A stretch of DNA of 64,000 nucleotides from Chitinophagaceae bacterium (GCA_018335935.1 JAGXRG010000048.1:19524-83523), one strand, 5' to 3'; shown: positions 46,058-55,235, numbered from the stretch's first letter. Translations and numbers: made by a program. The notes: generated by a model not told the origin, from the letters alone.

Positions 46058-47299
46058 TTAATGTGAACTCATATCCATGCCTTCCATTCCTGCCATTGTA
46101 TTACCGCCTTTCTTAAATACAAATTCGCTGTTTAATAAATATGCGCCTCTCATTACCACCACATCACCATTTTGTAAGCCTGATTTTATTTCCAGCCTGT
46201 CGCCGCTTTCCAAACCAGTTTGTACCATTTTCATTTTATAGCTATTTTTACCCGACTGCACCCATACAATATTCATTTTGCCGTCACGCAGTACTGCATC
46301 TGATGGAAGTGTAAGTGTATTCAGTTCTTTACTTTTAATGGTGACATATACAGGCATTCCGGGTTTAAGTAAACCCCCGGGATTAGGTATTGAAACACGG
46401 ACCAGGTTGAGCCTGCTATCCGAGACAATCTCAGGATTTGCAAATTCAATTTTCCCTTTCCATTCTTTGCCGGGTATATCCGGAAACTGAACGATGGCAG
46501 TTCCTTTCAGGTCTATGGCCGACAGTTGTGATGTATATACCTGTGCTTCTGCCCACAATGAAGATAGGTCGGCTAACTTCACTATGATGCTTCCTTCCGA
46601 TACATACTGTCCTTCCATCACCGGCAGTTCAGTAATATATCCTGACTCGTTGCTGTAAAAAGATGTGAGTGGAGACGACTTTTTTGTTTTTGTCAATTCA
46701 TTCACCTGTGCCTCATTCATACCCCATAACAGCAATTTTGTTTTTGCACTTTGAACCAGCCTGTTAAAATCTATGATGGAATTATCAAGCGATTGTTGTT
46801 TTTCAACGGCAGCAATATACTCCTGTTTTGCATTATTCAATTCTTCACTGTACAAATCATACAAGTGTGCCCCTTTTGAAACATAATCACCCAGGGTTTT
46901 AAAATACAACCTGTCAATACGCCCCATGATACGGGCATTGATGCTGTTTATTTTTGTTTCATCTGTATTCAGTGTTGCTGTAAGAATCATTTTATCTCCA
47001 ATCATCCCATTACGGATCGTATCAGTTTGAATATTGCCCAAACGAATCTGTTCATCATTGAGCAATATTTCATCTGCAGCGGTATTTGTTTTTTTCACTA
47101 CAATCAGATCCATGTGGCAGATAGGACAGGTTCCCGGTTTGTCCTGCATGATCTGCGGGTGCATACTACAGGTGTAATATTCATCCTTATTTACAGTTGT
47201 TGTTTTCTTGCTTTTACAGGAGGAATAAATAAGCAATAGGCAAAATGCAATCAGCAATGTTCGAAGATGTCCCCATTTATTAAAAGCTATCATAATCAT
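46058..47299 (-). CDS. RND efflux adaptor with N-terminal heavy-metal-binding domain (CusB-like, copy 1)
   Basis: 413 residues, lipoprotein (LIYSSC). A heavy-metal-binding domain (YYTCSMHPQIMQDKPGTCPI, then CHMDL) is at ~40-70, followed by lipoyl, helical and beta-barrel parts (RIMGRIDRLYFKTLGDYVSK, SGYITELPVMEGQYVSEG, KPGMPVYVTIKS). A Met/His tail (MAGMEGMDMSSH) may bind Cu(I). Its ATG overlaps the TGA of the four-helix-bundle gene. A second adaptor lies two genes upstream, so one pump may use both, as a mixed ring. Confidence 0.9.
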   Translation of the reverse strand: MIMIAFNKWGHLRTLLIAFCLLLIYSSCKSKKTTTVNKDEYYTCSMHPQIMQDKPGTCPICHMDLIVVKKTNTAADEILLNDEQIRLGNIQTDTIRNGMIGDKMILTATLNTDETKINSINARIMGRIDRLYFKTLGDYVSKGAHLYDLYSEELNNAKQEYIAAVEKQQSLDNSIIDFNRLVQSAKTKLLLWGMNEAQVNELTKTKKSSPLTSFYSNESGYITELPVMEGQYVSEGSIIVKLADLSSLWAEAQVYTSQLSAIDLKGTAIVQFPDIPGKEWKGKIEFANPEIVSDSRLNLVRVSIPNPGGLLKPGMPVYVTIKSKELNTLTLPSDAVLRDGKMNIVWVQSGKNSYKMKMVQTGLESGDRLEIKSGLQNGDVVVMRGAYLLNSEFVFKKGGNTMAGMEGMDMSSH

Positions 47300-47664
47300 T
47301 TATATTTTTCTGGATTACTAATCATGTGATGAAGCAGGCTCCCAACCTGTTCTGATAAATTTATGAGTTGTGTATAAGTGTCCTGGTCGATATATGTACA
47401 GGCTAATGCAAATTCCAGCCATGTTTGCGTTTCTGAATTCTCCATATCAGCATCAGATACTTTTGAAACAAAATGAGCCGGGTATAGTCTTTTTCTGTGG
47501 GCTTCTGCCAGGCAAGAACAAACACTCCTGCTTGATCTTCTAACCTGATCTGTTAGAGAATATGTTTCCTCTTTAGGAAACTGCTTTGAAATTTCAAAAA
47601 TTTTCATCGCCAGTTCAAAAGCCAGCAGATAAACTTTTGTTTCATTAATTTTTTTATATGCCAT
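47296..47664 (-). CDS. Four-helix-bundle protein (third in window)
   Basis: 122 residues. KVYLLAFELAMKIFEISKQF, TYSLTDQVRRSSRSVCSCLA and the EAHRKR turn place it in the same intervening-sequence-protein family as 1282 and 3198, but in another branch (LAEAHRKR in place of IAEGF). It sits between two adaptor genes of the copper operon. Its stop overlaps the next start by four bases (ATGA), as in the kynurenine operon. Upstream, a heptamer array begins on the stop codon of the preceding gene. No function in metal export is apparent. Confidence 0.88.
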   Translation of the reverse strand: MAYKKINETKVYLLAFELAMKIFEISKQFPKEETYSLTDQVRRSSRSVCSCLAEAHRKRLYPAHFVSKVSDADMENSETQTWLEFALACTYIDQDTYTQLINLSEQVGSLLHHMISNPEKYK

Positions 47665-47706
47665 TTTATTAAATTTTACTTAGTTCATTAAACAGCCGAT
47701 TTTCCG

Positions 47707-47737
47707 TTGCACTTTGCCCATTGCCTATTGCTTATTG
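47707..47737 (-). repeat. 7-bp-period repeat upstream of third four-helix-bundle gene
   Basis: Plus-strand units TTGCACT, TTGCCCA, TTGCCTA and TTGCTTA at 7-base spacing, ending over the stop codon (47732-47734) of the preceding adaptor gene. No matching array was found on the other side, where the next gene overlaps the stop. Confidence 0.65.
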
Positions 47738-49111
47738 TTTCTCTGTTTTAATGAAACTTTCACTGTCTACCAGGTATTGTGCATTAGCAGCAACGGCTTC
47801 TGTTTTTTCCAAACCGCTTAACACCTGCACCAGATGTTTATTGGTAATGCCTGTTTCTATTTTTCTTGCTGTAAACGCTTCACCTGTTCTTACAAAAACA
47901 ACTTTATCCAAACCCAATGATAAAACCGCTTCTTCCGGCAGCCAGTTGGCGGATCGGTCACCGGCAAAAATGGTCGCTTTTACCTGGCTGCCTATGGGAA
48001 TCCTGTAGGTTGAATTATCGAAATAAACTCTTGCAGTAACCGTTTTACTACCGGCTCTGTAAACAGGTTCTATGTAGCTGATTGAGGCCCTGAAATCATT
48101 CTCCGGATTTGTTTCGGGAGTGATACGTACCTTATTACCAACTTTCACCATGGCAGCCTGACCGGTAAAAATGTTCAGCAATGCCCATGCCCTGTTGGGA
48201 TTATACACGGTAAAAATGTTTTGCCCTTTTTGCACATACATGCCCTCTTTAACTGATAATTCCTCAGTAGTAACCGCCAATTGCTGCATGGCTTCGGGTT
48301 GATTGTTGCCCATGCCCGTGCTGTTGCTTTCTTGAATATGGCCGCTGTAATTGCTGAATACAGAAACTTTGTAAGATGGTTTACCAGTTTTTATCACATT
48401 GCTTACTTGCTGGCTGCCCATTCCCAGCAAATACAATTTTTGTCTGGATGCATTGATGAGCATCGTGTTCTCCGGATCATTTTTCAAAAGAAACAGGAGG
48501 TTTTCTTGTGCAGTCAATAATTCAGGACTATAGATGTCCATGATGTGTTGTCCTTTGCTGACTTTCTGATAACGGTATTTCACATACAGTTTTTCTATCC
48601 TGCCGGAAAAATTGGAAGAGATGACTCCTGTCTGCCGGGTATCATAAGTGATAAAGCCGTATGATTCCATTTCTATATCCTCTTCTCTTGCCATCATGTG
48701 TACCATCGGCACATTGGCAATCACCTGCTGGTTGGAAGGCTTTAGTAAAGTATTCAGCGAAACAGCATTGGGTTCATTGGGTGATTTAACTTTTTCCAGT
48801 TGCATGCCACAAACCGGACAAGTACCAGCGGTATCGCTCTGCACTTTCGGATGCATGGGACAGGTATAGCCTTTTGTCATAGCCATACTGCTGTCGGACA
48901 TCTCATTGCCGGAATGCATCGAATGGTTTTCCATCAGCACCAGGTCCATACCGCATTTGGGACATTTGCCTGGCTTGTCGCTGAAAACAGAATCCTGCGG
49001 CATGGGACAGGTGTACATTACTGCAGCTTTATCATTACCATTGTTACAGGCAATAAAGAAAACAGCCAGTGCAATAACTGCCATCCATTTTAATATATGA
49101 ATCATTTTCAT
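47732..49111 (-). CDS. cusB: RND efflux adaptor with two heavy-metal-binding domains (CusB-like, copy 2)
   Basis: 459 residues, lipoprotein (VFFIAC). Two heavy-metal-binding domains, YTCPMPQDSVFSDKPGKCPK/CGMDL (~33-60) and YTCPMHPKVQSDTAGTCPVC/GMQL (~85-110), are followed by the standard adaptor parts (NFSGRIEKLYVKYRYQKVSK, EGMYVQKGQNIFTVYNPNRA, PIGSQVKATIFAG). It begins 10 bases after the CusC gene. The set CusA, CusC, CusB in this order is the core tripartite pump. With four-helix-bundle gene and CusB copy 1 just downstream, this one is the likely primary adaptor. Confidence 0.92.
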   Translation of the reverse strand: MKMIHILKWMAVIALAVFFIACNNGNDKAAVMYTCPMPQDSVFSDKPGKCPKCGMDLVLMENHSMHSGNEMSDSSMAMTKGYTCPMHPKVQSDTAGTCPVCGMQLEKVKSPNEPNAVSLNTLLKPSNQQVIANVPMVHMMAREEDIEMESYGFITYDTRQTGVISSNFSGRIEKLYVKYRYQKVSKGQHIMDIYSPELLTAQENLLFLLKNDPENTMLINASRQKLYLLGMGSQQVSNVIKTGKPSYKVSVFSNYSGHIQESNSTGMGNNQPEAMQQLAVTTEELSVKEGMYVQKGQNIFTVYNPNRAWALLNIFTGQAAMVKVGNKVRITPETNPENDFRASISYIEPVYRAGSKTVTARVYFDNSTYRIPIGSQVKATIFAGDRSANWLPEEAVLSLGLDKVVFVRTGEAFTARKIETGITNKHLVQVLSGLEKTEAVAANAQYLVDSESFIKTEKQ

Positions 49112-49121
49112 GCGGTTCTTT

Positions 49122-50372
49122 TTATTTTATTTCTAAAATTTTCATGAGTTCAGCCTGCATCTGCAATCCTTTCTGTAACTGATCGAAATAATCCATCTGT
49201 GTCATATTCAATGCTTCCCAGGCATCAAACAACTCAAATAACTCTTCCGTGTTCTGCTCATAACCCAACTGCATGGTCTGAAAATTCCGTCGCAATGCCG
49301 GGATGATCTGCTCTTCGTATAATTTCATCTGCTTCTTCTTCAGTTCCAGTTCGGTGAAACTGTTATCAGCCATACCGCTTGCTTCATTAATGATCATCTG
49401 TTGCTGGTTACGCAAAGCTTCATTTTGCCAGAGGATGCTTTCGGCCTTTGCTTTATTCATTTTGGAGGACCATTTTGCCAGCGGAATTTTTACCATGCCC
49501 ATTGCTGTAAACATCAGGGGCTGCCTGGCCCAGCCCGTCATGTGATTGTATTGTATTCCAAACTCCGGTTTCAGTTTTGCCAACTCTGCTGTGCGTTCCA
49601 GTTTATTCACTTCAATACTTCTGTCAAGTACTTTAATATCACTACGCTGTTTCATCAGGGATACAGAATCAAACATGGCCCTGTTAAAGTTGTACCATAC
49701 ATAATTTGTATCAACGGTAAAAGTTGTTTCCGTACTCCTGTTCATCACTGTGTTGATGGCAATACGTTTCTGGTTAATTTCATTACGCAACATCAACTGC
49801 ATATTTTCTACGTTAGCCAAAGCTGCTTTTGCCTTATAATAGGCACTGATTTTACCCAGGCCGTTTTTATACCTTATCTCCGCACTCTGCATCATAAATT
49901 TTAGCAGCTTATCATTTTCATCCAGCACTTTCAGTTTCTTTTCCAGCACTATCCAGTCGTAGTAGTTTTTTCTTGCGGCAAACATTAGTTCATTTATTAT
50001 TACATCTTTTTTTTGCAACTCTACGGATGACTGTGCATTCATATAAGCAAACTCAGCATCCTGTCTTTTTTTATTGGGAAACATCTGCTGAGCTGAAATC
50101 ATAAAAGCACCCATGCCCGGCTGGCCGTTCATTGATTTCCACCTGCCCGGATCATAAGGTGTTTGAAAAAATCCTGCACCTACTTCCGGTGGCATCCAGC
50201 TATAAGCCCCTTTGGCTGCTTCGTTCATAGAACGGGCTTCGGCATCCAGCATTTTTAAAGCAGGATGATTGGTTTGAATAGCCAATTGAATTTCCTGCAT
50301 GGTTAACACCGGTTGCGATATGGCAACTGATGTTATCAGCGTTAAACCAATCAATATTTGAAAACGTTTCAT
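49122..50372 (-). CDS. cusC: TolC-family outer-membrane factor (CusC-like)
   Basis: 416 residues with a signal peptide (GLTLITSVAISQ). Two OEP-type halves are visible: helices with EAKAKGAYSWMPPEVGAGFF-like entry (AKGAYSWMPPEVGAG) and a second PEFGIQYNHMTGW strand, each followed by long coiled coils (NQQQMIINEASGMADNSFTE, YEQNTEELFELFDAWEALNM). It forms the outer-membrane exit channel. It lies between the CusA C-terminal and CusB genes with 10-21 base gaps. The other RND pump in the window has its channel fused to the pump instead. Confidence 0.9.
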   Translation of the reverse strand: MKRFQILIGLTLITSVAISQPVLTMQEIQLAIQTNHPALKMLDAEARSMNEAAKGAYSWMPPEVGAGFFQTPYDPGRWKSMNGQPGMGAFMISAQQMFPNKKRQDAEFAYMNAQSSVELQKKDVIINELMFAARKNYYDWIVLEKKLKVLDENDKLLKFMMQSAEIRYKNGLGKISAYYKAKAALANVENMQLMLRNEINQKRIAINTVMNRSTETTFTVDTNYVWYNFNRAMFDSVSLMKQRSDIKVLDRSIEVNKLERTAELAKLKPEFGIQYNHMTGWARQPLMFTAMGMVKIPLAKWSSKMNKAKAESILWQNEALRNQQQMIINEASGMADNSFTELELKKKQMKLYEEQIIPALRRNFQTMQLGYEQNTEELFELFDAWEALNMTQMDYFDQLQKGLQMQAELMKILEIK

Positions 50373-50393
50373 ATTCTTTACTTTTTTGTATGC

Positions 50394-52334
50394 TTAGTGT
50401 TTTGTTTCCAGCACTTCAATTTTTCCATGCTTTCTTAATTCATATTCCTTTGCCATTAAGAATATCAATGGGGTCACCAATAATATATGCGTTGCAGATG
50501 TTAAAACCCCGCCCACCATGGGCAATACAATAGGTTTCATCACATCACTGCCTACACCGTGGCTCCAAAGAATGGGAATCAGTGCAAACAGCGAAACACT
50601 CACTGTCATTAATTTGGGACGAAGCCTTTTTGCTGCACCTGCAATTACATATTCCCGTAAATCTGCTTTTGTAATGGTATCTTTTGAATTACCCTTTTTA
50701 TCAACCAATTGCTGCATGGCATCGTTGAGGTAAATCACCATAACAATACCTGTTTCCACAGCTAATCCGAACAGGGCAATGAAGCCAACAGCTACTGCCA
50801 CTGATAAATTAACACCCCATAAATAGATCATCACCGCCCCTCCAATCAATGCAAATGGTATAGAAATCAAACTCAGGAATGCTTCTCTTGCATTGCGGAA
50901 GGCGAAATACATCGACAGGAAAATAATGAGCAGTACCACCGGCAAAATCATTTTCAATGTTTTTTCACTGCGGATCAGGTTTTCATACTGGCCGCTCCAC
51001 TCCAAAAAATACCCCTTGGGTAACTTGGTAATCATCTTATCCAGTTTTTCTTTAGCCTCATTAACAGTACCGCCCAAATCCCTTTCCCGTACATTAAATA
51101 AAACCGTACCCCTCAGCATGGCATTTTCAGAATTGATCATCGGCGGCCCTTCTGTAATTTTTACATCAGCCACTGCTTCCAATGGCACAGGGCCATAGTT
51201 CATGGTTTGCACCTGTAGGCGTTTTAGTGATTCAAGATTGTTTCTGAAATCCTGCCCAAATCTTGCATTGACGGAAAAACGCTGCCTACCCTCTACAGTT
51301 GTAGTAAGTCGCATACCACCCAATGCTATTTCCACCACACTGTTTACATCATCAACTGTTAATCCGTACCGGCTAATCTCATCTCTTTTTACAATGATGT
51401 CAATGTATTTGCCACCGGTAATAGGTTCTACGTACAAATCTTTTACACCATCAATGCCTTCCAGTTCTTTCTTCACTTTTTCAGCAAATGCATAGATGGT
51501 ATCCAGGTTTTGTCCATATACTTTTACACCTACATCGGTACGGATACCGGTTGACAGCATATTGATACGGTTAATGATGGGCTGTGTCCAGCCATTGGTA
51601 ACACCGGGTATCTGCAATTTGGCATTGAGTTCATTGATAATATCATTTTTAGTCAATCCTTTTCTCCATTCCGATTGAGGTTTTAAAAGGATAATGGTTT
51701 CAATCATGCTGATCGGGGAATTGTCGGTTGCTGTGTTGGCTCGTCCTGCTTTGCCCAAAACATTCTTTACTTCCGGCACAGATTTGATTAGTTTATCCTG
51801 TACTTGCAAAATCCGCTTGGCTTCACTGTTGGAAACATCCGGGAGTGTAACGGGCATAAATAAAATAGAGCCTTCATCCAGTGGCGGCATAAATTCTTTA
51901 CCCAGGCTCATCAGCATGGGTATGCTGATAGCCAGAGCAATGATGTTTACAGCCAGTGTTGTTTTTCGCCATTTGATACAGGTACGGATAACCGGCTCGT
52001 ATATTTTTTCCAAAAACCGATTTACCGGATTTTTGGTTTCGGGCCTGAAACGCCCTTTCATAAAAAAGGAAATTAAAACGGGGGCTAAGGTTAGCACCAG
52101 CAAGGCATCCACAATCATGATGAATGTTTTGGTGAATGCCAGCGGGTGAAAGAGTTTTCCTTCCTGGCCGGTTAGTAAAAATACCGGCAGAAAAGAAGTG
52201 ATGATTATAATGGTAGAAAAGAATACACCCCTTGACACCTGTATGCTGGCTTTTTCAATCAACCGCATCCTTTCCAACTCCGGAATACGGTAGTAGGTTT
52301 GTTTACGTTTTAGTTTATTGAACAATTTTTTCAT
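50394..52334 (-). CDS. cusA: CusA heavy-metal RND pump, C-terminal portion
   Basis: 646 residues, from the loop after membrane helix 4 to the end. GVFFSTIIIITSFLPVFLLT, GQEGKLFHPLAFTKTF, LGKEFMPPLDEGSILFMPVT, GVKVYGQNLDTIYAFAEKVK and VGFIALFGLAVETGIVMVIY identify it as CusA. Its ATG is one codon after the TAA of the N-terminal portion and in the same frame. Together the two make a 1074-codon gene interrupted only by that stop. Reinitiation could supply both halves. It cannot pump alone. Confidence 0.9.
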   Translation of the reverse strand: MKKLFNKLKRKQTYYRIPELERMRLIEKASIQVSRGVFFSTIIIITSFLPVFLLTGQEGKLFHPLAFTKTFIMIVDALLVLTLAPVLISFFMKGRFRPETKNPVNRFLEKIYEPVIRTCIKWRKTTLAVNIIALAISIPMLMSLGKEFMPPLDEGSILFMPVTLPDVSNSEAKRILQVQDKLIKSVPEVKNVLGKAGRANTATDNSPISMIETIILLKPQSEWRKGLTKNDIINELNAKLQIPGVTNGWTQPIINRINMLSTGIRTDVGVKVYGQNLDTIYAFAEKVKKELEGIDGVKDLYVEPITGGKYIDIIVKRDEISRYGLTVDDVNSVVEIALGGMRLTTTVEGRQRFSVNARFGQDFRNNLESLKRLQVQTMNYGPVPLEAVADVKITEGPPMINSENAMLRGTVLFNVRERDLGGTVNEAKEKLDKMITKLPKGYFLEWSGQYENLIRSEKTLKMILPVVLLIIFLSMYFAFRNAREAFLSLISIPFALIGGAVMIYLWGVNLSVAVAVGFIALFGLAVETGIVMVIYLNDAMQQLVDKKGNSKDTITKADLREYVIAGAAKRLRPKLMTVSVSLFALIPILWSHGVGSDVMKPIVLPMVGGVLTSATHILLVTPLIFLMAKEYELRKHGKIEVLETKH

Positions 52335-52337
52335 TGT

Positions 52338-53618
52338 TTAGGATTTAGGGGTGTGTTGATTTTGATAGTCTGATAAATGCCGGTAGGCATTCTCACTCAT
52401 AATAATTCCATTGTCTACAATTACACCGATAGCCAGGGCAATACCTGTTAGTGACATGATATTGGAGGATATACCAAACATATTCAGCAGGATGAAACTG
52501 ATAGCAATGGTTATCGGAATCTGAATAATGATGCTTAATGCACTGCGCCAGTGAAAAAGAAAGATGATAACGATCAGCGCCACTACAGCCATTTCTTCAA
52601 CCAGTTTTACTTTAATGTTGCCGATGGCTGCTTCAATCAGTTCACTGCGGTCGTAGGCAGTTTTAAAGGTTACACCTTCGGGCAATCCCTTTTGAACATC
52701 TTTCATTTTCTCTTTTACGGCATTGATCACCTTATCTGCATTTTCGCTATAACGCATCACTACTATTCCGCCTACAACTTCGCCTTCACCGTTTTCATCA
52801 AAGATTCCTAATCGTAAATCGCCACCCATCTGTACCGTGCCAATATCCTTCACCCTTACCGGAATACCATTGTTGTTGCCCACTGCAATAGCTTCGATGT
52901 CGTCTTTATTTTTGATATAACCCAATCCCCGGATGATATAGGCCATATCGCTCATTTCAAATTTGCGGCCGCCCACATCATTGTTACTGGCTTTTACTTT
53001 GTTCATTACATCCATAAGGCTGATGTTATAGAACTGTAATTTTACCGGGTCAATTACCAACTGGTATTGTTTTTCAAAACCGCCAAAGGATGCCACTTCG
53101 GCAACACCGGGTACGGTTTGCAAAGCCAGTTTTACATACCAGTCCTGCAAGGCTCTTTGTTCACCGAGGTCAAGGTTTTTTGTGTCCAGTGTGTACCAGA
53201 ATACATGACCAACCCCTGTACCATCGGGGCCAAGTGTAGGTGTTACGCCTGTGGGTAATAAGCGTTGTGCATAATTCAGCCGTTCCAGTACTCTTGTTCT
53301 TGCCCAATACACATCTACATCATCTTCAAAAATTACATATACAAAACTCATCCCGAACATAGAAGTGCCCCTGATGTTTTTCACTTTTGGAATGCCTTGC
53401 AGGTTACTAACCAGCGGATAGGTAACCTGGTCTTCCATGATCTGCGGCCCACGGCCCATCCATTCGGTAAATACTATCACCTGGTTTTCGCTGAGATCAG
53501 GGATGGCATCGATGGGGTTTTTCTTGATGTTTATTATACCCCAGGTAAACAATCCTGCTGCAATCAGCAAAACGATGTACCGGTTTTTTAATGACCAGGA
53601 AATTAATTTAGGAATCAT
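52338..53618 (-). CDS. cusA: CusA heavy-metal RND pump, N-terminal portion
   Basis: 426 residues. KNPIDAIPDLSENQVIVFTE, MEDQVTYPLVSNLQGIPKVK, DDVDVYWARTRVLERLNYAQ, GEVVGGIVVMRY and IGVIVDNGIIMSENAYRHL are standard for CusA; the last carries the helix-4 Asp of the proton relay. The frame ends QNQHTPKS-stop in the cytoplasmic loop before helix 5. The downstream portion continues in the same frame after TAA and one codon. First RND gene of the copper operon, 22 bases after the DUF3347 gene. Mutation, sequencing difference and true two-part pump are all open. Confidence 0.9.
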   Translation of the reverse strand: MIPKLISWSLKNRYIVLLIAAGLFTWGIINIKKNPIDAIPDLSENQVIVFTEWMGRGPQIMEDQVTYPLVSNLQGIPKVKNIRGTSMFGMSFVYVIFEDDVDVYWARTRVLERLNYAQRLLPTGVTPTLGPDGTGVGHVFWYTLDTKNLDLGEQRALQDWYVKLALQTVPGVAEVASFGGFEKQYQLVIDPVKLQFYNISLMDVMNKVKASNNDVGGRKFEMSDMAYIIRGLGYIKNKDDIEAIAVGNNNGIPVRVKDIGTVQMGGDLRLGIFDENGEGEVVGGIVVMRYSENADKVINAVKEKMKDVQKGLPEGVTFKTAYDRSELIEAAIGNIKVKLVEEMAVVALIVIIFLFHWRSALSIIIQIPITIAISFILLNMFGISSNIMSLTGIALAIGVIVDNGIIMSENAYRHLSDYQNQHTPKS

Positions 53619-53640
53619 AATGCTTTTTTTGGCTTGTGAA

Positions 53641-54258
53641 TTATTTCATCATTTCTTCTACACTACCGCAGGTCATCATCTTATCTCCGTAGTAAGGATT
53701 TTTGATGTCTTTGGATTCACTGAGCCACATAGATCCTTCATTATACATCTGGCAATGATCGTGGTACAATGTCATACCAGCCCCAAATGCCTTTACCATA
53801 TCATACATGTCTTTACTCATCATAGCAAAATGTTCCCGCTGATGTTCAATCTTATTTTTTGAAATGTGTTCTGCATGTTCTTTCAGGTCAGCTTCAATAT
53901 CATCATATACTTTTTTCTGGTCGGCACTTAATAGTGATTTATCAAACCCTTTCATGACATCAAACATTTTTCCAGAGGCTGCAGCCGCATCAGTTTCATT
54001 TCCGTTTGCCAGTGCATTTTTAACCGCCAGGTAATCTGCCACCATTGATTTCATAAAGGTAGAAACAGCGGGATCAACAGTAGCGAATGTGGTTGCTACC
54101 ATTTTTACATTGTCATCTGCCATTGTATTGTCTTTCATGGGCATGGGCATACTGTCATGGTTCATACCCGTGCTGTTGTCTTTTGCAGAATTGTTGCTGT
54201 TGCAGGAGACCACTGCTATAGCTGCGATTACTGTTAGTGCAAGGATTATCTTTTTCAT
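53641..54258 (-). CDS. DUF3347-family lipoprotein, likely copper-binding
   Basis: 205 residues. Lipobox AIAVVSC; a Met/His-rich segment follows (MNHDSMPMPMKDNTMADD). The DUF3347 helical domain (~55-205) has MKSMVADYLAVKNALANG, the QREHFAMMSKDMYDMVKAF helix and a C-terminal LYHDHCQMYNEGSMWLSESK and NPYYGDKMMTCG, with Cys and His as candidate metal ligands. Such domains are often joined to CusB in this phylum; here it stands alone at the head of the RND genes. Probably a periplasmic copper carrier for the pump. Confidence 0.87.
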   Translation of the reverse strand: MKKIILALTVIAAIAVVSCNSNNSAKDNSTGMNHDSMPMPMKDNTMADDNVKMVATTFATVDPAVSTFMKSMVADYLAVKNALANGNETDAAAASGKMFDVMKGFDKSLLSADQKKVYDDIEADLKEHAEHISKNKIEHQREHFAMMSKDMYDMVKAFGAGMTLYHDHCQMYNEGSMWLSESKDIKNPYYGDKMMTCGSVEEMMK

Positions 54259-54277
54259 TTGAATATATTTTAGTTGA

Positions 54278-54736
54278 TTAATGTTTGTGATTGGAATGAT
54301 CGTCTTTTTGCTCTTTTAATGCCATGCCGCATTTAGGGCAGTTACCGGGTTTATCATAAGTTTTATCCCCTTCGCATTTCATGGGGCAGCTATAAGCTGC
54401 AACAGCCGGTTCTTTTTCTTTCAAAGCCATACCGCATTTTGAACATTTACCCGGTTTGTCACTTGTTACTTCCGGGTGCATGGGGCAGGTATAGGTTTTA
54501 ATCACTACCATTTTCATTTGTTCTTTTTTGGATTTGGTTAAATCCATCCCGCATTTGGGGCATTTGCCGGGTTTATTGTAGGTTTTATCGCCCTCGCATT
54601 TCATGGGGCAACTGTATTTCACCTGCTCCATTTTTTGTTTAGGTGCTTTTGATTTTTGTTTTGTACTGTCCTGTGCAAAAAGCGAAACAGAAACGATGGT
54701 TAACGCTGCCATCATCAGTATTTTAATTGCTTTCAT
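54278..54736 (-). CDS. Exported protein with three heavy-metal-binding domains
   Basis: 152 residues from ATG 54736 (an upstream extension to 54808 has no signal sense). The signal peptide is MMAALTIVSVSLFAQ. Three ~28-residue units follow: YSCPMKCEGDKTYNKPGKCP/KCGMDL, YTCPMHPEVTSDKPGKCSKC/GMAL and YSCPMKCEGDKTYDKPGNCP/KCGMAL. The first and third are near copies. Each unit is the same fold as on the CusB N-termini. It ends in HSNHKH. This is a soluble periplasmic metal buffer or donor to the adaptors, judged from sequence. Confidence 0.87.
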   Translation of the reverse strand: MKAIKILMMAALTIVSVSLFAQDSTKQKSKAPKQKMEQVKYSCPMKCEGDKTYNKPGKCPKCGMDLTKSKKEQMKMVVIKTYTCPMHPEVTSDKPGKCSKCGMALKEKEPAVAAYSCPMKCEGDKTYDKPGNCPKCGMALKEQKDDHSNHKH

Positions 54737-54836
54737 ATTAAATTGATTTAGTTGTAGAAAATTGCAGAATGCATGGCATCGGTAAATGCCAATAGCCCGG
54801 CAAATCAATTGCCTGGCTCAACGAGAGGAAATTGTA

Positions 54837-55235
54837 TTATATACGGAAAACGCAGTTGCGAATGTAAACGGGAACGCCCTGCGTTCGGGGAGGAGCATTG
54901 CTGTTAGGGCTTTCTTCTGTTAAAGAAGGCAATCCTATTTCAGGTAACTGAATATAGGCAGACGGTAAAGCTGTTGCCATTAACTGCATCAATTGCAGGT
55001 TACTCTCGGTTACCTTTTGTGCTGAATCGTCTTTTAAAAATTTGTGTTCATCCTTGCAGCAACCGTTATCTTTTGACTCGGTTTTCTCCATGCCGCATTG
55101 ACCGCAGGTTTTGGACTTATTATGACCCAATCCCCAATCGGCCAGCTTGCCCATGCAATAATGCATGTGTATTGTGGCTCCTGAAGAAGTACCCAGATAC
55201 AAAACGGCTAATATGGCGGTAATGAACTTTTTCAT
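54837..55235 (-). CDS. HYC_CC_PP-family exported protein
   Basis: 132 residues. The family's three marks are present: HMHYCMGKLADWGLG (HYC), NGCCKDEHKFLKDD (CC) and the Pro pair near the C-terminus (APPRTQGVPVYIRNC). A signal peptide or membrane anchor covers ~1-20. Additional CGQCGM provides more thiols. The family is confined mainly to Bacteroidota and accompanies copper genes; its function is unknown. First gene of the copper operon apart from the MauE-like gene, which is 165 bases upstream. Confidence 0.88.
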   Translation of the reverse strand: MKKFITAILAVLYLGTSSGATIHMHYCMGKLADWGLGHNKSKTCGQCGMEKTESKDNGCCKDEHKFLKDDSAQKVTESNLQLMQLMATALPSAYIQLPEIGLPSLTEESPNSNAPPRTQGVPVYIRNCVFRI

